Source of the DNA: Spartinivicinus marinus
Lineage (GTDB): Bacteria; Pseudomonadota; Gammaproteobacteria; Pseudomonadales; Zooshikellaceae
Assembly: GCF_026309355.1 (NCBI RefSeq)
Contig: NZ_JAPJZK010000001.1
Location: 5,910,501 to 5,974,500 of the forward strand
Length of the DNA: 64,000 nucleotides
Direction: 5' to 3'
Part shown: positions 1-8,906 of the stretch, piece after piece
Layout of the letters: the number at the start of each line of letters is the position of its first letter
How positions within the stretch are numbered: position 1 is the first letter of the stretch
Translations under genes and position numbers: made by a program
The notes under the pieces: generated by a model
Told to the model about the DNA's origin: nothing
The model's input: only the letters and a program-made list of their open reading frames with translations
Databases searched by the model: none

Positions 1-715
1 CCTGCATACCATTTGATGAATGAATGGGAACCCGAATACATTGCTGGGTCCCCAGCCCTAATAGACTGCATGTGTGTTCTAATGAATAATGTGCCCCATC
101 TGCGGTTAAAATGACTAAATCATTTGGTATACCCTTTTGATCAGCGTCAGACGCTATGCGAGTGATAGCAGACTTAATCGCATAAAAAAGAGTGATTTTG
201 CCACCATTACAGGCAATTCCTGTTGCCTGATCCCATCCGATCAACTTCCCTATGCTCCGGGCAACTTGCTGTTCAAACAACAATGCTTTCCCACCGTAAG
301 TGTCCATAATCGCATTCACATTATAAAGTTGCATTAGGGATGCAGCGACAATGGTGTCCAACATGGGGTTAGGTACCATATTAAAGACTGCATGGGGAGA
401 TTGTGGCCTGATACTACCATCAACAATATTCGCTAAAGCTTCCAACACCTGTTCACTATTTTTACCTGTCTCACAAATCAAGTTTTTTTCTATTTTCTCT
501 TCATAACAAAATGCGTTAACTGGAAATTTCGGCCCTTGCGCTTCTTTTGCTTGAATACACTGATAGCCGTATTTTAATTTCTCAAAAAAGTGATCAATAT
601 AACGGCCGCTATTGTGAAAAAACTCAGATTGAGGAGGCAGCTGGTCAGAGTTCTCTGAACTACGGGGCGATTTTTTATTACTATCAAGTGTTACTTCTTC
701 TAAATTAAAATGCAT
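1..715 (-). CDS. Group II PLP-dependent decarboxylase, N-terminal part (runs off window)
   Basis: Read on the minus strand from an ATG at 715, the frame stays open for 238 codons to the window edge, so the gene is partial. The protein begins MHFNLEEVTLDSN. From about residue 100 it matches the pyridoxal-phosphate decarboxylase family of glutamate, aromatic-amino-acid and diaminobutyrate decarboxylases: an SPHAVFNMVPNPM segment, then ACNGGKITLFYAIKSA in the place of the family's GGSxSNxxAL cofactor-phosphate loop, then ADGAHYSLEHTCSLLGLG, where the family carries a conserved active-site His. The PLP lysine would lie beyond the edge. These enzymes decarboxylate an amino acid in the cytoplasm; the substrate cannot be told from this part. 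The NGGK loop departs from the usual GGS/GGT. The gene stands alone, 880 bp from the SMC operon. Family placement is fairly sure, substrate unknown. Confidence 0.8.
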   Translation of the reverse strand, partial: MHFNLEEVTLDSNKKSPRSSENSDQLPPQSEFFHNSGRYIDHFFEKLKYGYQCIQAKEAQGPKFPVNAFCYEEKIEKNLICETGKNSEQVLEALANIVDGSIRPQSPHAVFNMVPNPMLDTIVAASLMQLYNVNAIMDTYGGKALLFEQQVARSIGKLIGWDQATGIACNGGKITLFYAIKSAITRIASDADQKGIPNDLVILTADGAHYSLEHTCSLLGLGTQQCIRVPIHSSNGMQ

Positions 716-978
716 GATTTACCTAATACTCACGCGCAAAGGGCATACCAATTTAGTCATGATATTTCATTGTGTTTCATCAGCAGAATATATGTGTAAA
801 TTATCTGTAAATAAGCTGGGTGATTGGTCAATGACACTTATGAAACATCTGCTTTTTGGGCATATGAACACTGGCTTACCTTGCTTCAGGCTAATAAATG
901 ATTTTCAATTATTCTACAATTAAGAATACTTAAGAATTAACTTAAATACCTCTTGGTAAGGTTTTACACACTTGATGC

Positions 979-1000
979 TATCAGAAAAGCTATTCTGATA
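979..1000. promoter_or_regulatory. Perfect 8-bp inverted repeat upstream of the decarboxylase
   Basis: TATCAGAA and TTCTGATA are separated by six bases, about 265 bases upstream of the decarboxylase start. It could be an operator or a hairpin in a long leader. There is no T-tract on either side, so a terminator is unlikely. Function is inferred only from position. Confidence 0.3.
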
Positions 1001-1374
1001 TTTGTTGCATACGGACTAATTTTTTTAACTTTGTTATTGGTTTTAAATAGGTGTTATGCTGTTTGATTTAATAAAAATAGTGCCTTATTATTTTTAGCCT
1101 AGAGTAGAATAATTATTAGAGACAATATTAATGAGTAGGCCGATTTAAAATTAATTAATACAACAGTAAATTTTGAATTAAAAAATTACATTTAAAATAG
1201 GAGTACGCCACCTAGTGATTAGAAAAAGTGCTTTTTCAACATAAGTGGGTTTATTTTTCGATTCAGCGAAAATAGCCAGTACTTGTTGTTTAATGGCCTG
1301 CTCGACGACTTGATCCATTGGTTACCGCATTCCTTTTTTAAAAATTCTCTTGTAGTTCGTCGCAAACGTTCGTG

Positions 1375-1416
1375 GATATGGGATAACAGGGCGTTCTATC
1401 TTCTGTTTCCCATATC
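1375..1416. repeat. Palindromic repeat R1, internally deleted copy
   Basis: The left arm GATATGGGATAACAGGGCG and the terminal CATATC match the ends of the three full copies at 42.6, 48.7 and 53.8 kb. The middle with both internal hairpins is missing, leaving about 42 bp. The flank CGTCGCAAA at 1359-1367 matches the left flank of the copies at 42.6 and 48.7 kb, which supports common descent. See the findings for the full alignment. Confidence 0.6.
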
Positions 1417-1598
1417 AGGTACTGGATTTCTCGCCACCTACGCTGTTCAACTGGGGTTGGATGAACGATCCAGAACCTTATGAGGCATGGATGCCGATTA
1501 GAGCAGTGACCATCAAGGATGATGGGAATGCAGTTTATGCAAGGAGCATTCAACTGTCTGCGTGTTCTGTATCGTTTATGCAACCCCTTTTTCCTTAT

Positions 1599-4500
1599 TT
1601 AAGCTGTTTCCACATGCTGCTCTATCACTTCCAACAATACATAAGGCGTATTATCAACCTGCAACTGTCGGGTAGTTTTTCTGATAGCAACCCGGTGTTC
1701 AAAAATACTCAGTGACTCTCGATCATTAATTCCCGTTAAATACACACATTGTATCCCCATTGAACGGGCTACTTTTAACTGAGCATCCAAAAAGTCCGAG
1801 CGGTTACATACCCCTAGCGGATTATCGGCGATTAAGAAAGCAGGAATTCGTTCATCAGCACGATGACGCCGCTTTTGCCGCATAGCCGCTAACAAAGAAT
1901 ACAACAGTACTGCTGTAGTTAAAGCCTCACCACCGGAACCTAAATCCTTACCCACTGGCTCATAATGGCGCCCAGTATCATCACACTTTAATAGATGGAT
2001 ACCGAATTTATCTTTAGCCATAGAAGCACGTAATAACCGGTAAAGTAATTCAGCGCCTAATACATTACCCGCCGTAGGGTTCACTTCAGGTAGGCGTCCA
2101 TGCTCAATTAACTCTTCAAACCAACGCTCAATACTGCTATGGAACACATCGTAATTTTTGTTGAAATCTAAGCGTGAACCTGACTTTAATATGGGTTTCC
2201 CCCCATAAATATACACATCTTCAGGAATAATCACCTTGGCCGCAGCCTGTAATTTTTGGTGATATTCCTTGGTATGTTGTAGTAAGGTACCCACTAACGC
2301 TTTAACAAATTGTTCTGAACGGGATAAATCACCTTCAATATTCAAGGCAATTTGCTCTGCTTTATCTAACAGCTCTTCGCATTGATTACCCAGGGAATTT
2401 GCGTCATGACGAGCTAACTCATCAACAATGGCCGGCAACTGTTGTTTGAGTTTTTCATCCTGCAGTTTTGCTTGCAATTGCTCAAATGCATTACCCAGTT
2501 TATCACGACAGCGTTTGACAAAATCCTCCCGGTTTTTTTGACTTTTTGCCAGTTGTTTAACCTGATCAGCCATTGCTTCAGCACTGGCTGCTGGTGTTTC
2601 AGCAAAGAGTAAGTCAGGCCACTCCATTCTGGGGGATTCTTCATCCCACAATGGTTCATAGGCACTAACCGTCGCTTTGGCGACTGATAAGGTATTGGAT
2701 AATTGTTGTATTTCAGCTAATCGCTTTTCAAATGGAGGAATTTGCTCACCTAAGGTGTTGTAGTTTGCTCGATTACTTTCTTCTTCATGACGGAACCGAT
2801 GTAATAGTACATCTAAATCCTCTGCCAGGATTTCTTCAGTAGCAATACTTGGGATGATTTTATTCTTTGCCTTTGCCTTTAGCTGCTTCTGACAACGAAC
2901 AAGGTCTTCAGCTTTTTTATCCTTATTCGCTTTTAACTCTGCGGCCTGTTCAATAATGGCCTCTAATTGTGTTGATAACTGATCTAATTGGTCATGACGG
3001 TTTAGTTTACTTTGTGCAGCCCACTGCTCTGCTAGTGTCTGATCAAACCGATGGTTTTCTTGATAGTTAGCGAAATCTGTTTTCGCTTCCTGCTTCGCTT
3101 TGGTTAATTCATTTAATTCGTTATTTAATGCCGTAATACCTAATTCAGTGACTAGCTGGCGCTGGGTTTCTTGAGCTTGTTCATGCAGTTGGCGTAATAC
3201 ACTAATATCATGCTGTAATGCTTCTTGTTGATCAGGCTTGGATAATGTCAGCTCTTCACTAACAGGTACATCATTTGCGAGCTGGTCTAACCGTTTTAGT
3301 TCTGTTTGTTTGACTGACTGCTGCCCCGTTAATTCAACCACTTGTTGTTGTACAGATTCAATCGTTTCAACCAGCTTATCCCAATCTTTATTTAAAACAA
3401 TTTGCTGCTCTTGATGTTGTTGTAGCGCCTGTTGCCATTGCCCTAAATTCTCATACTGACCTAACCATTGAGTAATGGTGCTTAAATACTGCTGGTATTT
3501 ATGCAATTGTTGTTGATACCGTTGCGCTTGCTGGGCTGTTGATTCTTGGTTGGCAAGGGTTTTTTCTCGTTGCTCCTTTAATAAATCCAGCTGTTGCCGT
3601 AAATGCTCAACAGTCTGGTTTTGACTCACTACCCGCTCTTCCGTGGCAGCCACAGCGATTGTATCAGGAAATAGACTACGATAGTGGTTGAGTTGTTGCA
3701 GGGCTATTTGCCATTGGATTAATTGCTGATTAATGGCTGTTGCTTCTGATATATTGGTTTGCAACTGCTCATTTAAGCGGCTTTTTAACTGGTTGATGTA
3801 TTGTTCGCTGTAAATATTCGGATCATTGGGGGTGACGACATAGTGTTCTGTAGCCGTGACCTCTGCCAACCCGCTACAGGGTAGTGAAATAATAATTGGC
3901 CGGTTTAACCAGTCAGGAATATCCAACTGTTGTATTTTATCGATAATTGCCTGATTAGCTGCATAAATACCCGTAAACCGCCCAGGATCCCGCTGTAAAA
4001 AAGCAGCCACTTGGTCCGGATCATCCTTGTAATAACTGGTTAAATAGTCCGGATACGCTTTTAACTGAACAGGGGTAAATTCATGTTCATCATAAAAATA
4101 CTGCAACAGCTGTTGCGTTTGTGAATCAACCGCTAACGACTTTAACTGTTCCCATTGTTTAAGCTCACTTTCCAATCGCCAGCGTGCTTCCTTTAGCTCA
4201 TCTATAGACTGGTGACGTCGATTAATCACCTCTTCTACTTTGCCCGTCAGTTCGGCACTCGTCGGTTCAAAGTGATGGTTACCCGTTAACGTAATAAGTT
4301 GCTCATTCGCCAACAATTGTTCTCGCAATTGTTCTGCTTGCTGCTGTTGCTGCTCTAATTGACCAAGCAGTTGCTCGGCTGCAGCCAGTTTTTGTTGTAA
4401 TGGCAGCTGTTCGTTATCCTGCTTACGTCGGGTTTGCTCTAATTGATCTATCTTTAAACGATAATTTTCTAATTGTTCTTCTGTTTGTTCGACCAGCTCT

Positions 4501-5984
4501 GCCAGGCGAACTTGCGCCTGTGAGGGTGTTTCATTATTTTCAAGTGGTAAGGATTGCTGGCTGATTTGAGCACTTTCTAGCTGAGTTGTCAGCCGAGTAA
4601 TGGCCGCATTGTTTTGATCCTGCTGCTGACGGATGGTGTACTGTTGTTGCTTTTGCTCTCCAAGCTGTTGAGCATACTGCTGCTGTTGGCTATGTAATGC
4701 TTGTAAACCGGTTTGCAATTGTGCCCGTTCATGGGTTAAACGAAAATGATATTGACAAGCTCGCCGGTTGATTTCTTCTCGCACCGGTGAAAGTTGATTA
4801 TCCGCTTGCCGTAATGCTTGGAGTTTGGTTTGCTCCTTACTGGTTAACGCCTGAATTGAGGCAATATAATCCGCTGCGTTAATTGCTTCCCTTTCTGCAA
4901 TAACCGCTGTTTTTTGCTGTTCTTTATCCTTCAGCTGTTGAGCAATTGCATCATATATCTGCTGCAATTGCGCTTCTTGGACAACCAGCTTATTCACGCT
5001 TGCTACTTCAGATTTAAGCAACGCCTGTTGCTGTTCTTGTTTGAGTGTATTCAGCTGCTCAGAGGCTTGTTGCAATTTTTCATCGGATTTTATATAAGCT
5101 TTATTCAGTAAAAAGGCCGCTTCTGCTAACTGGGCTTGATTAGTATCTGCTTCACTTTTAGCCTGACGCCACTCTGCTGCTTTTTGATCAAAATCCTGCA
5201 ACTGTTGTTGAATTTTTCTAACCGCCGTTAATTGTCGTTGTTTAACTGGGCGGTCTTGCATTTTGGTAATAGACTGTTCTGTATTGGCCCGTAACTCTTG
5301 GGCGGCTTCCATATCAGCCACACAGCCCAGAAAAAAACTGATAAATTCTGCTTCAGTTTTAAACTTAAAAGCATCCTTTATCCCCCCTTCACTACGGGCA
5401 AAATCCACCTGACGGCTCATTAACCAAGGGTCCAGCCCCAGGTTTTCCAGTTTTTCTTCCCATTCTTTTTGGGACTGGGTTTGTTGTACCCGTGGGCTTA
5501 AAAATTCCCGTACAGCGGTATAAGGCTGATCTTGTGCTAGCAGTTCATCCCATTGCAGTTTAAGTTGATCAAATAAATCCGCATGATTGGCAATAAAAAA
5601 ATAACGATCGACGCGATCTGTCGCACTTTTATGGCGAAATAATAATTGTCCTAATACAATGTGTTCTTCGGGCTCTGCTTCAAATAAATTACTTTCACCA
5701 GTTGTCACCAAATCAACCGCCACCACCGCTGGGCGACCTGGGATTAAATACTGCTCCATGGTTTTGTCACCACTGGACTGCAGATACTGAACAAAGCGAC
5801 GTTTTTCTGGACAAAAAACCCCTAATAAAAAGGATAATAACGTCGTTTTACAGGTACCATTGGCGGCAAATAACACGCCGTGATCAGGCCGCTCTCCTTC
5901 CTTAAAAATAGGAAAATAACCATTTTTTAAAATATTACTGCCTGCCACAATATCACTGACAAAGAATTTACACAGCCGATACAC
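1599..5984 (-). CDS. SMC-like ATPase of a MukB/MksB/JetC-type complex
   Basis: Large ABC-type ATPase (1461 aa) with the SMC layout. An N-terminal nucleotide-binding half carries a P-loop at residues 40-48, AANGTCKTT. About 900 residues of Gln-rich coiled coil follow, interrupted near the middle by a globular, non-coil stretch (about residues 600-700) that may be the hinge. The C-terminal half has the signature LGSGGE from about 1348 and Walker B FLIADNPLG ending at D1387-N1388. Such proteins entrap or extrude DNA loops together with a kleisin and KITE partners. It starts at GTG one base after the stop of the upstream gene, with AGAGGTG as ribosome binding site, so it is translationally coupled. 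Two oddities: Cys45 replaces the usual Gly before the P-loop Lys, and Asn follows the Walker B Asp where most ABC ATPases have catalytic Glu. Length is like MukB, but the sequence is not MukB. Family level is confident; housekeeping condensin versus defence is open. Confidence 0.8.
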   Translation of the reverse strand: MYRLCKFFVSDIVAGSNILKNGYFPIFKEGERPDHGVLFAANGTCKTTLLSFLLGVFCPEKRRFVQYLQSSGDKTMEQYLIPGRPAVVAVDLVTTGESNLFEAEPEEHIVLGQLLFRHKSATDRVDRYFFIANHADLFDQLKLQWDELLAQDQPYTAVREFLSPRVQQTQSQKEWEEKLENLGLDPWLMSRQVDFARSEGGIKDAFKFKTEAEFISFFLGCVADMEAAQELRANTEQSITKMQDRPVKQRQLTAVRKIQQQLQDFDQKAAEWRQAKSEADTNQAQLAEAAFLLNKAYIKSDEKLQQASEQLNTLKQEQQQALLKSEVASVNKLVVQEAQLQQIYDAIAQQLKDKEQQKTAVIAEREAINAADYIASIQALTSKEQTKLQALRQADNQLSPVREEINRRACQYHFRLTHERAQLQTGLQALHSQQQQYAQQLGEQKQQQYTIRQQQDQNNAAITRLTTQLESAQISQQSLPLENNETPSQAQVRLAELVEQTEEQLENYRLKIDQLEQTRRKQDNEQLPLQQKLAAAEQLLGQLEQQQQQAEQLREQLLANEQLITLTGNHHFEPTSAELTGKVEEVINRRHQSIDELKEARWRLESELKQWEQLKSLAVDSQTQQLLQYFYDEHEFTPVQLKAYPDYLTSYYKDDPDQVAAFLQRDPGRFTGIYAANQAIIDKIQQLDIPDWLNRPIIISLPCSGLAEVTATEHYVVTPNDPNIYSEQYINQLKSRLNEQLQTNISEATAINQQLIQWQIALQQLNHYRSLFPDTIAVAATEERVVSQNQTVEHLRQQLDLLKEQREKTLANQESTAQQAQRYQQQLHKYQQYLSTITQWLGQYENLGQWQQALQQHQEQQIVLNKDWDKLVETIESVQQQVVELTGQQSVKQTELKRLDQLANDVPVSEELTLSKPDQQEALQHDISVLRQLHEQAQETQRQLVTELGITALNNELNELTKAKQEAKTDFANYQENHRFDQTLAEQWAAQSKLNRHDQLDQLSTQLEAIIEQAAELKANKDKKAEDLVRCQKQLKAKAKNKIIPSIATEEILAEDLDVLLHRFRHEEESNRANYNTLGEQIPPFEKRLAEIQQLSNTLSVAKATVSAYEPLWDEESPRMEWPDLLFAETPAASAEAMADQVKQLAKSQKNREDFVKRCRDKLGNAFEQLQAKLQDEKLKQQLPAIVDELARHDANSLGNQCEELLDKAEQIALNIEGDLSRSEQFVKALVGTLLQHTKEYHQKLQAAAKVIIPEDVYIYGGKPILKSGSRLDFNKNYDVFHSSIERWFEELIEHGRLPEVNPTAGNVLGAELLYRLLRASMAKDKFGIHLLKCDDTGRHYEPVGKDLGSGGEALTTAVLLYSLLAAMRQKRRHRADERIPAFLIADNPLGVCNRSDFLDAQLKVARSMGIQCVYLTGINDRESLSIFEHRVAIRKTTRQLQVDNTPYVLLEVIEQHVETA

Positions 5985-5985
5985 C

Positions 5986-6816
5986 TTAGTTCACCTCTGT
6001 CTCTGGTTGCTCAGTTAGTTGTGGGGATTCAGACTCTTGATCAGGCCCTGTTCCCGGTGTTTTCAGCTGTGGGTCTTGTCCGGTTGCCACATTTCGAAAA
6101 TGATGAAATGCATAAACGGCCGCCTGGCGTAATGCCGCTTGATAGGCCGGGGTGGGTCGATATTCAATCACGTCTTCCTGATGATCCTCAAATGCCAGCA
6201 AATAATCAGTGCTGACCAAATGTTCTAACACTCGATTGATCAATGCCAGCCAGCTAGCCCCTGCTCCTGCACGTTTACTGTCGGGGTTTTCTTCAGGTAG
6301 TTCACGAATCCGCTGGGCAGCCGTCCGCACTTGTGGATCGAGAATATCATCTTCAGCAGGTAGCTTTTGTTCCTGGTCGGCAAACCGGCGGAGTACTTGA
6401 ATAATGTCTTCCACCATCACTACCCCTAAATCTTCAACAGGGGCATCCAAGTCTGTTTCATTGGGAAATAATGCAGTGGCAATGGCACAGTGCACACATA
6501 ATAAATCAGCGGCTTTATTATCACTGCGAGCCAGCATTTTACCGTAATCGGTTAATGTTGTAGCAAAAAAGCTATTGGCATGGCGGGCTGACAAACGTAA
6601 GCCATCACTGGTAATGGTTAAAATTTGCAACTCCATCGCTTTTAAGCCGGCTTCCACCAACTGTTGAAAAGGCTCGCTGGAACGAAATTTCTGCAGCAAC
6701 TCAGTCATTTCTTCCATATATTGACTCAATGCCCGCCTATTACCGTTACTGTAAATCAGGCTTAAATAAATCAGTCGATTGGCTTGTTGAAAGCTGTCTT
6801 CGTCAAGGTATGTCAT
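5986..6816 (-). CDS. KITE-like accessory subunit of the SMC complex (MukE/MksE/JetB-like)
   Basis: Second gene of the operon, 276 aa. It begins 18 bases after the kleisin-like gene and ends one base before the SMC start. It is an acidic, largely helical protein without signal peptide or membrane segment. In size and position it matches the winged-helix MksE/JetB subunits that bind the kleisin. I see no catalytic motif. The C-terminal ~35 residues are Gln/Glu/Pro-rich and probably disordered. The assignment rests mainly on operon context and length; sequence similarity to known MksE proteins could not be tested here. The role would be regulating or bridging the SMC heads through the kleisin. 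Confidence 0.6.
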   Translation of the reverse strand: MTYLDEDSFQQANRLIYLSLIYSNGNRRALSQYMEEMTELLQKFRSSEPFQQLVEAGLKAMELQILTITSDGLRLSARHANSFFATTLTDYGKMLARSDNKAADLLCVHCAIATALFPNETDLDAPVEDLGVVMVEDIIQVLRRFADQEQKLPAEDDILDPQVRTAAQRIRELPEENPDSKRAGAGASWLALINRVLEHLVSTDYLLAFEDHQEDVIEYRPTPAYQAALRQAAVYAFHHFRNVATGQDPQLKTPGTGPDQESESPQLTEQPETEVN

Positions 6817-6834
6817 GGAACTATCCTAAAAAAC

Positions 6835-8385
6835 TTAAGCCTGGTCAGTAGCGATTGAAAAGATGCTAGGATGGGTGCTGGTTAACAACAACTCATGACC
6901 ACGATATAAACGACCATCGGGCAACAGCAGTCTTACATGCTGGTCAGCTTGAGGTTCTATTTGCAGGTGATATTTTTCTGCCAGACGGTGATCAACAACA
7001 CACTGAAAAACCTGCATTGCCATAGCAACTGGCAATAATGGTTGTAACTTATCTGCTAAAGGAGTAAGCGGTGCAGTGGCTTGGGTGAGTAATTGGCTTA
7101 ATAACACCGGCTCACCAGCCACCGCGTTAAATAATAGCTTGAGTGCTTCACCCATTAGCTCATCATTTAATTCTGGCTGGAAATACTCAATTAACTCAGC
7201 CGCTTCTTCTTCCACTTGCTGATAGATGTCACCTGATGCATTTTGCCGCTCAAGGGCCCGATCAATAGCATCAATCATTGACCCAGGATCAAATAAAGGT
7301 TGACGTAGAGGCGGATCAAATCGGGCAATAAACTCTACTCCAACGGCTGCTGCCTGTGCTTCCGGGGTAGCAAACAACCGTCGGGTAATGGTATCCATAG
7401 CTGGCATTATCCCAATGGAGCGGCGCCGGAACAGTTTATGACTATGATCATTGAAGTCATCCGGCAGTTTTTGTAGTTGATTGACCAGCTTCATTTGCTG
7501 GATATTTAATTGCTCCAAATTTTCTGCCAGTTGTTGAAGCTTGTAACGAAGCTCCTCTTCATCACTGTTTTTATCCAGATTATCCAATACCAGGTGATGC
7601 AACCGGCCACTTTCCTGCTGAATCTGCGTGGCTTGATCAGCGCCTTCATCAGCGAGCTGATTAATGTGTCGAAAATCCACGGCTTGAATATTACGCTCAA
7701 TACTACGACGTACATCGCGTACTTCATTTGATTTACGTAAACACTGCTTACGATTTTGGTCTGTCGCGGTTAAAGCATCATCCACATTGCCCCGTTCAAT
7801 TAACAGCTTAATACGCAAGTTGCCAATAGCGGCAGCATCCAAGGCACTGCTTTCATGAAGCCCAAAGTAAGCCACATAACCTTCATCAGTCAGGGCAAAA
7901 AACGACTCCTTGCCCTGACCAGTATAAACAGCCTTGATCAACCAGAATTTGCGGGTGTGAAACTGGTGCTGAGCCCCATCGTAAAAGCGATAAGTAAACG
8001 GCAGATAGCGATTATCTCGATTAACCAGGTGATCAAACACTTTTCCTAACAGGTTCTTGAGTACACTGGGTGGTACCTGAATCTGTTGCGCCTGGAGTTG
8101 AGCTTCAGCTAAAGGAAACAAGTGTTGTAAAATCTCAGTGCGGCTGGCACCCACCTGATATTCGGTAAGCTCTGCAATGATATCCAGAGTAGCAAAGGCA
8201 AGCCACATTAAATCGACGTGCTCCAGTAAGTTAGGCTCGCTATCCTGCCCTACTTGCCGATAAATACGGGTGGGTAATTCATAGATTGGTCGCATTATCA
8301 GGCTGGAACGTACCGCCTTGGTCACATCCGTTGCCAAGGTACGGTTACTTGTGCCTTCTTCAAGAATTGTTTCAAATGCTGTCAC
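6835..8385 (-). CDS. Kleisin-like subunit of the SMC complex (MukF/MksF/JetA-like)
   Basis: First gene of the operon, 516 aa, starting at GTG (8385) with AAGGG about nine bases upstream. The N-terminal 190 residues look like a winged-helix domain (FFALTDEGYVAYFGL near 175-190 resembles the wing/helix pattern of MksF/JetA proteins). A long charged helical middle at about 200-330 (VRDVRRSIERNIQAV onward) would be the helical bundle that contacts the SMC neck. The C-terminal 110 residues form a separate compact domain. MukF and MksF are about 440-500 aa, so the length fits. The order kleisin-KITE-SMC is the one used by mukFEB and by mksFEB/jetABC. No fourth nuclease gene follows. The family call is good from architecture plus context; the exact subfamily is unresolved. 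Confidence 0.65.
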   Translation of the reverse strand: MTAFETILEEGTSNRTLATDVTKAVRSSLIMRPIYELPTRIYRQVGQDSEPNLLEHVDLMWLAFATLDIIAELTEYQVGASRTEILQHLFPLAEAQLQAQQIQVPPSVLKNLLGKVFDHLVNRDNRYLPFTYRFYDGAQHQFHTRKFWLIKAVYTGQGKESFFALTDEGYVAYFGLHESSALDAAAIGNLRIKLLIERGNVDDALTATDQNRKQCLRKSNEVRDVRRSIERNIQAVDFRHINQLADEGADQATQIQQESGRLHHLVLDNLDKNSDEEELRYKLQQLAENLEQLNIQQMKLVNQLQKLPDDFNDHSHKLFRRRSIGIMPAMDTITRRLFATPEAQAAAVGVEFIARFDPPLRQPLFDPGSMIDAIDRALERQNASGDIYQQVEEEAAELIEYFQPELNDELMGEALKLLFNAVAGEPVLLSQLLTQATAPLTPLADKLQPLLPVAMAMQVFQCVVDHRLAEKYHLQIEPQADQHVRLLLPDGRLYRGHELLLTSTHPSIFSIATDQA

Positions 8386-8488
8386 ACTACGACACCCTTA
8401 ACCTTTCAATAAACCAGGGTCGTCTATTCTAGTGTGCTGCTGGCTAATGGCAACTTTTTTATAGGCGGGCAGTTAAATAATGAGGGCT

Positions 8489-8818
8489 TTATGAATACTC
8501 TTTATGGGTTATATATGATTCAATATCATCATATATTTGCAACAAGTGATTGGCATGAAGCACTGACAATAACCTTAAAAAATCACCAGTTACATTAACC
8601 AATGCCATGTCTTTTCCTTTGTACTGCTGTTTTTCTTGTATATTCATTAACCAGCGAAAACCTGTCACATCAATATAGTCTGTAAACCGACAATCTAATA
8701 CCACATCCGCTGCACTGTCTGTTATATCCTTGCCTAAACGATGAATAGTACTGCTGTCAATACTAGGGGGCGCCTTGAAAACCCGGGCATTTAAGTGGTT
8801 ATAAGTCAGTAAAGGCAT
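8489..8818 (-). CDS. STAS-domain protein (anti-sigma-factor-antagonist-like)
   Basis: Single STAS domain of about 109 residues. The motif DYIDVTGFRWLM occupies the place of the D-[SA]-S-G loop phosphorylated in SpoIIAA-type antagonists; here the phospho-acceptor position is Thr, so regulation by a kinase remains possible. STAS proteins bind anti-sigma factors or kinases, or sense ligands, in the cytoplasm. I prefer the ATG at 8818, with AAAGGA about ten bases upstream, over the ATG at 8830, which overlaps that ribosome binding site. No partner kinase or phosphatase gene is nearby; neighbours are the SMC operon and a periplasmic sensor-like protein, both also on minus. Partner unknown. Confidence 0.75.
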   Translation of the reverse strand: MPLLTYNHLNARVFKAPPSIDSSTIHRLGKDITDSAADVVLDCRFTDYIDVTGFRWLMNIQEKQQYKGKDMALVNVTGDFLRLLSVLHANHLLQIYDDIESYITHKEYS

Positions 8819-8906
8819 GATAGTGACCATCCTTTTGCCATACTTTCCTCTTTAAATTATAGAAGAATGTACAGCAGCTGATGTTAATTAAGTATGTTGA
8901 TGCCCA

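Larger units (their letters stand above)
716..1598. other. AT-rich intergenic region, no convincing gene
   Basis: This gap between the decarboxylase start and the end of the SMC gene is very AT-rich from about 900 to 1220. It contains a hairpin at 979-1000 and a short copy of the window's palindromic repeat at 1375-1416. The only small frame of any note is minus 1318-1178 (46 codons, starting MDQVVEQAIKQQVLA), with an AAGGA about 12 bases ahead of its ATG; I see no recognisable domain in it. Other short frames look like noise. No toprim/nuclease gene (JetD/MksG type) lies here, which matters for reading the SMC operon. Confidence 0.6.

Noticed and set aside
1178-1318. 46-codon frame on minus starting MDQVVEQAIKQQVLA
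   Set aside because: Has a weak AAGGA upstream but no recognisable domain, ends in very AT-rich DNA and abuts the deleted repeat R1; could be a remnant. Not enough to call a gene.
1599-5984. Considered annotating the SMC protein as MukB or as Wadjet JetC outright
   Set aside because: The N-terminus lacks the MukB pattern and no JetD is adjacent; only the broader family is supportable.
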